Assembly (NCBI GenBank): GCA_013815535.1
Contig: JACDGC010000040.1
Span: 1 to 13,484 of the forward strand
Reading direction: 5' to 3'
DNA length: 13,484 bases
Origin: Ktedonobacterales bacterium
GTDB lineage: Bacteria > Chloroflexota > Ktedonobacteria > Ktedonobacterales > JACDGC01
Position 1 is the first letter of the stretch; every line of letters starts with the position of its first letter. This document shows positions 7,143 through 13,484 of this stretch, one piece after another. The notes beneath the pieces are model-generated. The model worked only from the letters and a program-made list of their open reading frames with translations, was not told where the DNA came from and ran no database searches. The position numbers and the translations under genes were made by a program.

Positions 7143-8074
7143 GGCTGCGCCAGCGCCGCCGCGTAGGAGAAGGCGGCATCTGTCGCCCGTGCGCTACCCG
7201 CCACGTGGGTGTACCACTGCCCCACCATCGTCGCATGGGCCGCCTGTAGGCGCGCGAGATAGGTCGCCCAGTCACGGGTGAGGCCATCAGCCTCGGCGCG
7301 GATGGCCGCCAGCGTCCCCTGGTTGGCGGCGACGAAGGCCCCGATGGCGGCGGGGTCGCCCTCCTCGTACTGACGCATGGCGGGGGCATACCCGATGACG
7401 CCCAAGATGTCGTCGGGGGGCACGTGGTTGCGCACGAAGGCGATATCGGCCTCATCCTCGGCCTTGTTGATGACCACGCGCACCCGCTGCCTCAGGGGAG
7501 CGGCCAGCGCCACGAAATCGGCGTAGACCGCCAGCGATTTGCGGGTGGGTTCGACGACGAAGACGTTGAGGTCATAGGCGAAGGCCAGTGAGGTGCCCAA
7601 GTTGTCCGTGCCCGTCACCACGTCGGCAACAAGGTAGTCCCCCGCGCCGTCCAGGGTATGGTGGAGCACAAGTTCCAACGTCCCCAGTTTCTCGTGATAG
7701 CAGGCATAGCCGACATCCGCCGTCTCATACGAGCCGACGGTCAGCAGCGCCAGCCCCGGTGCCTGGGCGGCGTAGCGCCGCAGGAACGGATCAGCGGCTT
7801 GGGGCCGCAGGAAACGTGCGGTGCGCGTTGGCGGCGTGGTGCCGATGCGGGCGGCCACGGGCACCGCCGGATCATTGATCAGGTAGTCGGCGATGGCATC
7901 GTGATGCGCGGCGAATCCCTTGGCATCTAGCAGACCCAGGCCCCGCCCCAGATGCCGATTCACATCGGCGTCGATGGCGACGACGAAAGGGACGGTCGCG
8001 CGCAGATACTGAATGAAGGCAGTGGCGACGGTCGTCTTGCCGCTGCCCCCCTTGCCTAAAAATGCCAGTCTCAT
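7139..8074 (-). CDS. CooC/MinD-like P-loop ATPase (second of tandem pair)
   Basis: The 311-residue protein is a deviant-Walker-A ATPase of the SIMIBI class (CooC, MinD, ArsA, NifH relatives). GKGGSGKTT (7-15) carries the signature lysine K8, DADVN (35-39) is the switch-I region, and VADVVTG (149-155) fits the switch-II aspartate-to-glycine pattern. No membrane segment is apparent. Between the switches it has YACYH (C125), also present in its neighbour as HSCYH; CooC and related maturation factors use cysteines in this general area to bind metal at a dimer interface. The C-terminus keeps RDWATYLARL, again shared with the neighbour and not part of the common ATPase core. ATGA overlaps link both ends to adjacent genes. 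Metal insertion or energised maturation of an operon enzyme is inferred; the client is unknown. Confidence 0.82.
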   Translation of the reverse strand: MRLAFLGKGGSGKTTVATAFIQYLRATVPFVVAIDADVNRHLGRGLGLLDAKGFAAHHDAIADYLINDPAVPVAARIGTTPPTRTARFLRPQAADPFLRRYAAQAPGLALLTVGSYETADVGYACYHEKLGTLELVLHHTLDGAGDYLVADVVTGTDNLGTSLAFAYDLNVFVVEPTRKSLAVYADFVALAAPLRQRVRVVINKAEDEADIAFVRNHVPPDDILGVIGYAPAMRQYEEGDPAAIGAFVAANQGTLAAIRAEADGLTRDWATYLARLQAAHATMVGQWYTHVAGSARATDAAFSYAAALAQP

Positions 8075-9030
8075 CGGTGGTCGGCCCGTGCCCTTTCATA
8101 AGTGTAGTCACGGTCCCACAGGTCGTCGAGCGGGGTTCGATAGTAGGCGTTCCACCAGGCGTGGCACTCGCGCTGGTAGATGGCGACCAACCGCGCCCGA
8201 TAGGTCGCCCAGTCGCGCGGATGACGCCGCAACCGCCGCGTGAGGCGCGCCCACAGGGGCGTGTGCTCCGCCACGAAGGCATCGAAGGCGGTGGGATCGT
8301 CTTGCTCGCTTTGGCGCACCGCCCGCGACTGCGCCACCGCGCCAAGGATGCGCGAGCGGGGCAATTGGGTGGCGACATAGGCCAGGTCCGTTGGGTCGCG
8401 CACCTGGTTGACGATGATGCCCACCGGAATCGCGCGCCCGCGCAGCAACTTCAGGTAGTCGGCACAGACGGCCGTACTCTTGGGCGTCGGCTCCACGACG
8501 AAGATCGTGAGATCGTGCACCATGAAGAGCGAGGTGCCCACGCCATCGACCCCCGCCGTGCAGTCGGCCACCACCAGATCGTCCGCCTCATCGAGCAGAC
8601 GATGGTAGACCAGCTCGAGGGGATTGGAGGCCATGTGATAGCACGAGTGGGTCAGATCTGCGGCCCGGTGCGCTCCGGTCGCCAGCAGCGTCACCGACCC
8701 TTCCCGCAAGGCGAAGCGTGCCAGAAAGGGATCATGCTGACGCGGCGTGATGAAATGCGACTGCGGGCTGGGGGGCAACGCCCCAAAATCCGGCACAATG
8801 CCCCGCGCCTGGAAATCGGTGCGGTCGCCTTCGAGCGCGGCGAAGATGGCGGCGGCGTGCTCATTGAGGGCGATGGGCGCACCGGAAAGCCTCAGAGCGG
8901 TATGCAGGTGCGCGTTGAGGTCGCCATCCACCGCCAAGACGGGGATGCCCTGGCGCGTGTGGTGACGGATGAAGGCGGCGGCCAGCGTGGTCTTGCCACT
9001 GCCGCCCTTGCCCATGAAGGCGATACGCAT
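8071..9030 (-). CDS. CooC/MinD-like P-loop ATPase (first gene of the operon, first of tandem pair)
   Basis: This 319-residue paralogue of the next gene has the deviant Walker A GKGGSGKTT (7-15), DGDLN (35-39) and VADCTAGVDG (154-163). The conserved cysteine lies in HSCYH (C130), and the C-terminal RDWATYRARL (272-281) matches the partner. The two proteins share these elements but differ widely elsewhere, so this is an old duplication and they may form a heterodimer. A tryptophan- and tyrosine-rich tail (AWWNAYYRTP and beyond) follows the shared helix. The start has a good GAGGAG (9035-9040) four bases upstream of the ATG. The gene opens the operon and faces the oxidoreductase gene across a 133-base divergent promoter region. 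Confidence 0.82.
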   Translation of the reverse strand: MRIAFMGKGGSGKTTLAAAFIRHHTRQGIPVLAVDGDLNAHLHTALRLSGAPIALNEHAAAIFAALEGDRTDFQARGIVPDFGALPPSPQSHFITPRQHDPFLARFALREGSVTLLATGAHRAADLTHSCYHMASNPLELVYHRLLDEADDLVVADCTAGVDGVGTSLFMVHDLTIFVVEPTPKSTAVCADYLKLLRGRAIPVGIIVNQVRDPTDLAYVATQLPRSRILGAVAQSRAVRQSEQDDPTAFDAFVAEHTPLWARLTRRLRRHPRDWATYRARLVAIYQRECHAWWNAYYRTPLDDLWDRDYTYERARADHR

Positions 9031-9045
9031 GCGTCTCCTCAGTCT

Positions 9046-9053
9046 GGGGGGGG
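9046..9053 (+). repeat. G8 homopolymer in the operon leader
   Basis: Eight consecutive G (C8 on the transcribed strand of the minus operon) lie 16 bases upstream of the first operon start. Such a run is length-unstable and could alter leader spacing between cells, or it may be a sequencing weak point. Confidence 0.5.
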
Positions 9054-9058
9054 AGCAG

Positions 9059-9072
9059 GGTCACGAGTGACC
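9059..9072. promoter_or_regulatory. Perfect dyad GGTCAC-GA-GTGACC upstream of the minus operon
   Basis: Six-base arms flank a two-base centre, 29 bases before the first ATPase start. It could be an operator for a dimeric repressor or a small hairpin in the operon leader. The candidate -10 sequences of the operon lie further upstream (around 9090-9100), so the site would be just downstream of the transcription start, a common repressor position. No regulator gene is in the window. Confidence 0.4.
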
Positions 9073-9090
9073 GCTGCCCTCCCCAGTAGT

Positions 9091-9132
9091 TGATATGCAA
9101 TCTCAATAGCATCTGGTACAATGATACCTGAT
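9091..9132. promoter_or_regulatory. Divergent promoter region with an extended dyad
   Basis: This AT-rich core sits between the divergent transcription units. A 22-base imperfect palindrome, ATC-t-GGTA / TACC-t-GAT around CAATGA (9111-9132), overlaps TACAAT, a good -10 hexamer for the plus-strand oxidoreductase. On the minus strand, TTGTAC followed after 17-18 bases by GCATAT or CATATC is a weaker candidate for the operon. A site here could control both directions. Confidence 0.4.
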
Positions 9133-9163
9133 CTCACAAATCATGGAAGGGGGATAGGACCAA

Positions 9164-10708
9164 TTGCTGACGCACGGAGTACCTCAACGACGGGTGGGCA
9201 TCATCGGCGGGGGACACAATGGCCTGGTAGCGGCAGGCTACCTGGCAAAGGCAGGTTTCAGGGTGACGGTCTATGAGCGCCGCGCGGTGCTGGGCGGTCT
9301 CTGCGTGAATGAGGCGGTGCTGCCGGGCTATCAGGTCCCCACTGTGGCGGCGTGGTATGGCATGCTGCGGCCCGAGATTATGGCCGACCTTGGCCTGACG
9401 CTCGCTACCTACCTGCCCAATCCCGCCCACATCAGTGTGCTGGGCGACGGCGACTACATCATCGAGGCGGGGACTATCGCTGCCTCGCGCCTCGCTATTG
9501 CCGGAGTAACTGAGGCGGACCATGTCGGACTGGCGGCCCTGCTTGACGAGGTGTTTCGCGCGGCGGAGGTTTTATGGCCGCACCTTTTGCGTGCCCCCGT
9601 CAGCCAAGCAGCCTTTGTGGCGGAGCTGAACGCGGCGGGGCTGACCACCATCGCCGACATGTGCTTCACCGCTTCGTTGGAAGCATACCTGCGGCGCTTC
9701 ATTACCCATGAGAAGCTCATCGCGGCATACCTAGTGGAGACGTTCGGCCCCCCCACTGCATGAGGCTCACTGTATGGCTTCCTCTACAGTTGTTGCGCGC
9801 AGACGGGGACGGTACGCGGAGCCTGGGGCGCGGTGCGCGGCGGCATGGGAGCCATCACTGCGGAATTGGTACGGTGTGCTGAAGAACGCGGCGTGACCCT
9901 GCGCACCGCCACCCCAGTCCGGCGCGTCGTCATCGCGGATGGTGTCGCAGTGGGGGTCGAACTGGCGGATGGCACGGTCGCCCCCCACGATATCGTCATC
10001 TCCAACGCCGACCCCGTGACCACCTGCCGCTATCTGATAGGGGACCACCCCCTCATGGCCGACTATCAGGCCGTGCTGGCGTCTTATGATCCCGCTACGT
10101 GGTACGCGCCGACGAAGATCGCGCTGGCGCTGGATCGCCTGCCCGCGTTCGCTATCGACGAGCCCCTAGCCCAGCAGCATATTGGTGGCCTGTTCATTTG
10201 CCCCAGTCCGGCGGCGCAGGCAGCGGCCTTTGCCGCGGCTAAGGCCGGGCGACTGCCCAACCCCAACATGATCGCGCTCATGACGCCCACCACGACTGAT
10301 CCCACGCTGGCACCGCCGGGCAAACACCTTATGTGCCTCTATGTGCGCTGCACGCCGCTCACCTGCGACGGCGCGCCTTGGGATGCCAGTAATGAACACT
10401 TCCTCTATGAGGATGCCCTCGACCAACTCAGCGCCTATTTGCCCGATCTGCGTGCCTGCATCCGGGCGCAGCACCTCATCTCGCCGACGACGCTGCAACG
10501 GGAGTACGGGCTGGCGACGGGAGAGATCATGCATCTGCCGCTGGAAACGCCCTGGCTCTTCGACCAGCGCCCGGTGCCGGGGTACAGCGACTACACGACT
10601 CCGATTGCGCAACTTTTTCTCTGTGGTGCGGGCACGCATCCGGGTGGCACGGTGACGGGTGCGCCGGGCCACAACTGTGCCCAGCGCATCATCGCGGAGT
10701 TTGCCTGA
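9164..10708 (+). pseudogene. FAD-dependent oxidoreductase (PYROXD2/phytoene-desaturase type) with one in-frame TGA
   Basis: One reading frame of 514 sense codons plus stop encodes a full-length flavoprotein, interrupted only by TGA at codon 200 (9761-9763). The N-terminal half starts at TTG 9164 (GGAAGGGGG about ten bases upstream) and has the dinucleotide-binding VGIIGGGHNGL with GGGHNG (15-20) and the ribose-binding glutamate in VYERR (E38). After the stop the same frame continues as GSLYGF and on to RGAWGAVRGGMGAI, VELADGT, DPTLAPPGKH and the C-terminal FAD-site CGAGTHPGGTVTGAPGHN, all matching PYROXD2-like proteins in the right order. The family oxidises small molecules or carotenoid-like substrates; here it was probably a tailoring oxidase for the cluster. 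A C7 run ends eight bases before the TGA. It is probably a recent nonsense mutation; a sequencing error or recoding are alternatives. Confidence 0.8.
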
Positions 10709-10726
10709 CAGCATCGACCATCGTGG

Positions 10727-10760
10727 TGGTACCAGGTAGTATTGTTATCCAAGGGGGAGT
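10727..10760 (+). promoter_or_regulatory. Leader of the MFS gene with TGGTACCA palindrome
   Basis: The 57-base gap between oxidoreductase and exporter holds a perfect eight-base palindrome, TGGTACCA (10727-10734), then an AT-rich patch and the exporter's ribosome-binding site AAGGGGGAG (10751-10759). The core TGGTAC also occurs in the divergent promoter dyad, so one regulator could bind both, although six bases is little evidence. Confidence 0.25.
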
Positions 10761-10765
10761 GGGTG

Positions 10766-11443
10766 ATGCCACGACTGTGGGCGGATCGCGCCTTCCGCAT
10801 CTATTGGCTGGCGCGGGCGATCTCGATCAGCGGCTCGACGATCACGCTGGTCGTGTTGCCGATCCTGGTCTTTCAAGTGACTGGCTCGGCGTGGCAGACG
10901 GCGCTGCTGACCACGCTCGAATCGCTGCCTTACCTGCTGGCGGGTCTCTTTGCTGGCGCGTTAGCCGACCGGGCGGAGCGGCGGCGCGTGCTGGTCATCA
11001 CCAGCTTGCTCGATGCGGCGCTGATGGGCAGCATCCCCCTCGCGACCGTGACGGGACACCTGACGCTGATGCAGATCTTCGTCGTCGCCTTCCTGGCGCA
11101 TGCGGTCTTCGTGTGGTTCGATGCCGCCGACTTTGGGGCCTTGCCGACGCTGGTAGGGCGCGAGCGCATCATGGCTGCCAACAGTGCGGTGGCAGGGATG
11201 GGTACGGTCATCGGCATCGCGGGCCAGCGGTCGGCGGTGTACTGGCGACCACCCTTGGCCCGGCCCAGGCGATCACGCTGGATGCCCTCAGTTTTGCGCT
11301 GGCGGCGGTGATCATCGTGCTGATCCCACGCCAGCGCATCGCGCTGCCCGTGACGGAACGGCCTGCGCGGCAGTCGCTGCTGGGCGACATCGGTGCGGGC
11401 TTGCGCTACCTGTGGGACCACCGCCTGGTGCGATTGGCCTTAC
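10766..11443 (+). pseudogene. MFS exporter (EntS-like), frameshifted and truncated
   Basis: The first half of a 12-helix major facilitator is recognisable: FRIYWLARAISISGSTI (helix 1), the loop motif ADRAERRRVL between helices 2 and 3, and FGALPTLVGRERIMAANSA, characteristic of the MFS_3/EntS group that exports siderophores and other small products. The ATG at 10766 follows AAGGGGGAG at good spacing. Near 11221-11226 one base appears to be missing: frame 1 ends in GTVIGIAG, and the homology continues in the next frame as GPAVGGVLATTLGPAQAI and on to LRYLWDHRLVRLA. It then stops abruptly near 11443, and the frame runs on as unrelated lysine-rich sequence to a stop at 11518-11520. About half of the usual ~410 residues are missing and do not reappear right of the IS110 element. 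The gene cannot make a working exporter as written. Confidence 0.82.
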
Positions 11444-11617
11444 ATATTCAGGCTCATAGGAAAATGAAGAAAAAAGAGGCGAAGAGCAATCGTGTGGTCG
11501 CCAGCACGTCGCATCTGTAGCGAAAGCCGCATGCATGCTGAGCAGAGATAAAAAAGTTGCGCTTGTGCCCACATGCCCTCCCATTCCAACCAGACTGAGT
11601 GAGTTACGCTGGCACGG
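11444..11617. other. Junction between truncated exporter and IS110 transposase, probably including the element's end
   Basis: No gene is seen. The first part is AT-rich, unlike the exporter, with a GCATGCATGC palindrome (11529-11538) and an A6 run (11550-11555, a T6 run downstream of the transposase on its own strand). The part nearest the transposase should contain the element's non-coding end; GGAATGG on the minus strand near 11581-11587 recurs at the other end (13003-13009). The precise IS boundary and what fills the rest are not resolvable here. Confidence 0.4.
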
Positions 11618-12853
11618 CTAGGCCGCTTGAGCCGGTGTCAGAGTGACGGTATAGCCGAGTTGTTCGAGGCGACGGACATGTTGGCGCTCCAGACGTGCTT
11701 TGTCCAGCTTGTCGAAATAATCCGCTCCCACATCGACATAGGGATGCTTGTCACGCAGGAGATGGTAGATGATCCCCAGTACGGTATGGGCGACTGCGAT
11801 GATCGCTTTGGGTTTCCCGCGCCGCCGGGCAAGGCGGCGATACTGCTCCACGAGATAATTGCCACTGGTGTGAGAAATCGACCAGACCACTTCACTGAGC
11901 ATGCCCCGCCACCACGGATTGCCTGTGGTCATGCCCGCTTGCATGCGCTTCCCCCCGCTTTGCTTGTTCCCTGGACACACCCCCGCCCAGGAAGCCAGGT
12001 GTTTGGCACTGGGAAAACGGGTCATGTCGACGCCGATTTCCGCCACGATGGCGGCCGCTACGGTCGCCTGAATCCCTGGAATGGTTTGCAAAAGTGTCAT
12101 CGCTTCGGCGAACGGGGCCAGCTGCGTTTCGATCTCTTGTTGGACGGTGGTAATCGAGGCCGCCAGAAAGTCGATATGGGCCAGGATGCGGCGGAGTAAG
12201 AACCGATGATGCGGCTGGACACGCCCTTCCAAGGCTTGGCGGAGCGCCGCCTCTTTGGCGCGTAAGCGGCCTCGTGCGCGTTGCGCCAAGGCGGCGGCAT
12301 CGTCCTCCCCGGCGATGAGGGCTTCCAGCATCGCGCGGCCACTCACGCCCAAGACGGCAGTGGCGACTGCCGCAAGCTTGATGTTCGCTGATTCCAGCAC
12401 CTGTTGCAGGCGATTGATCTCCTGGGACCGCTCCTGCACTAAGGTCTTCCGATAGCGGGTTAACTCTCGTAGGACCCGAATCGGCTGGGGCGGAATGAAG
12501 CTCGCGGTAAGCAAGCCATGACGGAGCAAATCGGCAATCCATTCACTGTCGCGCACATCCGTCTTGCGGCCTGGCACGGCTTTCATATGCTGGGGATTGA
12601 CCAAGGTGATTGTGTGACTCGCTTCCAGCACGTTGTAGAGCGGATACCAGTACACACCCGTACTCTCGAGCGCCACCTGATCCACCTGCAATGAGTCCAA
12701 CCAGTCGGCTAAGGCGAGGAGATCAGCGGTCATCGTGGTGAAGGTTTTGGTCTGTTTGTCGACGGTCCCGGTGGGAGCGGTCAGCATGACGGTGACGACC
12801 ACTTGCTTTTTGTGGACATCGATCCCCGCACACCGTTCATGGAGCACTTGCAT
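11618..12853 (-). mobile_element. IS110-family transposase (DEDD recombinase)
   Basis: The 411-residue transposase of an IS110-type element has an N-terminal RuvC-like DEDD domain (D12 in GIDVHKK, E63 in ALESTG, D99 and D102 in GRKTDVRD) and a C-terminal domain with IPGIQATVAAAIVAEIG (258-274), FPSAKHLASWAG (280-291) and the likely serine nucleophile S299 in NKQSGG. All key residues are present, so it may be active. I chose the ATG at 12853 because GAGGAGG (12862-12868) lies eight bases upstream and MQVLHERCAGID is the usual start of this type; the frame runs on upstream to 12970 but that stretch has no family match. These enzymes insert guided by a bridge RNA encoded at one end and usually leave no long target duplication. 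The element sits beside the broken exporter and probably took part in truncating it. Confidence 0.92.
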
Positions 12854-12859
12854 GAGTAT

Positions 12860-13045
12860 GGCCTCCTCAAGCGATAGTGAGCGTGAGATGGGCGGGGTGC
12901 GAAGCGTCAAACAAGGTTCATCGGCGTGCTCATTCAAACGAATGGCGACAGTGAGGGGTCCTGGTGGCACCCCCGATCAAACTTTTCGACGGGCACACGG
13001 CACCATTCCGAAACCGATCGTTGTCTCCTATCCCACGGGTTCTAG
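12860..13045 (-). ncRNA. Candidate bridge RNA region of the IS110 element
   Basis: In the IS110 subgroup the bridge RNA is transcribed from the non-coding end upstream of the transposase, on the same strand and about 150-200 bases long. This stretch fits in position and size and has no gene. On the minus strand it contains CATTC-GTTT-GAATG (12931-12944) and a GGGG/CCCC stem around 12956-12975. I could not identify the donor- and target-binding loops, so both the limits and the assignment are tentative. Confidence 0.35.
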
Positions 13046-13052
13046 CATACGG

Positions 13053-13484
13053 GAAAATGCTGCGGCTGCCAAGGTGGGTGCTGGGGCCGCGTCATTTTCA
13101 TCCGGTGGGATGTCGCCGCTCGACATGAGGATGAAGTAGGCCGCCAGCGAGGGACTTCGCTTCCGAAGCCCTTTTCCGTCGGCCCCTTCATACAGAATGT
13201 TCAAGCATGAGCTTGAAATTGACCAGGCCATAACCTATTGTAAAAAGCGGAGAAACCCAATGGGGTAGCTCCCTATTGGCCAGGACTTCGCAGAACTCTT
13301 GTCGGCCCTTGGGGCTTGACCCTTTTTGGGAAGCTGAGGGACGTGTTCGAACTCCTGATACGAGTTTGAAGGGCCACTTCTGGTATGAAGTTGGCAGAGG
13401 CACGTCCACGAAGTCCCGTTTCTCCTCTTTTGGTGAGATCACCGGTTCACGCTTTCCGGGGTTCTTAGGGGAACGTCCCCTAAG
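13053..13484 (+). ncRNA. Candidate structured RNA: chain of hairpins at the right edge
   Basis: Eight stem-loops follow one another. GAAAATG/CATTTTC (13053-13059 with 13093-13099) is extended by GCGGC/GCCGC. GGG-CTTCG/CGAAG-CCC with a bulged A (13151-13171) precedes TTTT. Then come TTCAAGC/GCTTGAA (13200-13217), CCAATGGGG/CCCTATTGG (13257-13279), TTCGAACTC/GAGTTTGAA (13346-13370), CCACTTC/GAAGTTGG with a bulge (13374-13394), GGTGA/TCACC (13432-13443), and CTTAGGGG/CCCCTAAG (13464-13484) at the window's edge. The non-Watson-Crick pairs U13061-G13091, G13262-U13274 and G13349-U13367 are allowed only in plus-strand RNA and would be A-C or C-A mismatches on minus. No ORF here is convincing. I do not recognise the RNA class; a group II intron or another mobile-element RNA are options. 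Confidence 0.4.
13151..13175 (+). terminator. Terminator-shaped hairpin followed by TTTT
   Basis: GGG-A-CTTCG pairs with CGAAG-CCC around a CTTC loop (eight pairs, one bulged A), with four T immediately after. It has the form of a modest intrinsic terminator for plus-strand transcription. It may instead be one arm of the larger structured region, because further hairpins follow. Confidence 0.35.

Noticed and set aside
1780..9030. Staphyloferrin-B/2,3-diaminopropionate type siderophore cluster
   Set aside because: A SbnA-like fold and an SbnH-like decarboxylase superfamily member are present, but there is no SbnB-like dehydrogenase or IucA/IucC synthetase, and the rhodanese and desulfurase are not part of that pathway.
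9761..9763. Selenocysteine at the in-frame TGA
   Set aside because: This flavoprotein group is not known to use selenocysteine, the codon is not at a redox-active position, and I see no clear selenocysteine-insertion hairpin directly downstream.
9164..10708. Two separate genes, 9164-9763 and 9833-10708
   Set aside because: The frame is the same, and conserved sequence between 9764 and 9832 (RGAWGAVRGGMG) joins both halves of one flavoprotein family. They are one gene with a stop.
13188..13442. 84-codon minus-strand ORF in the right-edge region
   Set aside because: It lacks a recognisable family and lies over several strong hairpins whose wobble pairs point to RNA on the opposite strand. A small gene cannot be fully excluded.
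1..13484. CRISPR array, tRNA or rRNA genes
   Set aside because: No regularly spaced direct repeats, cloverleaf with a proper T-arm, or rRNA signature sequence was found on either strand.

Overview
This 13.5 kb window looks like a biosynthetic island between mobile elements in a fairly GC-rich, transposon-laden bacterium. The IS110 transposase and the TnpB right end resemble types I associate with Chloroflexi such as Ktedonobacteria. That placement is a recollection of protein style, not something the sequence proves.

Layout. The left edge (1-660) holds the 3' end of an IS200/IS605-type tnpB, its right-end hairpin and a 50-residue coiled-coil-like ORF. Positions 661-1279 show no gene. A GNAT acetyltransferase (1283-1783, +) follows; its stop overlaps tail-to-tail with the stop of a seven-gene minus-strand operon. 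That operon runs from 9030 down to 1780. Read 5' to 3' it encodes two tandem CooC/MinD-like ATPases, a fold-III PLP decarboxylase, a cysteine-synthase-like PLP enzyme fused to a rhodanese domain, two tandem NNMT/PNMT-like methyltransferases and a SufS-type cysteine desulfurase. Six of the seven genes overlap a neighbour by 4-11 bases, and every catalytic motif I checked is intact except one arginine in the decarboxylase. Divergently transcribed are an FAD-dependent oxidoreductase (PYROXD2/phytoene-desaturase type), broken by one in-frame TGA, and an EntS-like MFS exporter, broken by a frameshift and then truncated near 11443. The right flank is an IS110-family element (transposase 11618-12853, -), followed by about 430 bases (13053-13484) rich in hairpins.

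How the genes may work together. A cysteine desulfurase makes persulfide sulfur, a rhodanese domain carries it, and the cysteine-synthase-like domain could place it on an amino-acid backbone. The PLP decarboxylase, two small-molecule methyltransferases, the oxidoreductase and the exporter then look like tailoring and export steps. The paired ATPases could load a metal or drive a maturation step. I recognise no characterised pathway with this exact set, so the operon is the best candidate for an undescribed system. Its product is unknown. The plus-strand oxidoreductase/export arm is decaying while the minus-strand operon looks intact.

A second candidate is the hairpin chain at the right edge. 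All three of its G-U wobbles pair only if the RNA is read from the plus strand, which suggests an unassigned structured RNA.
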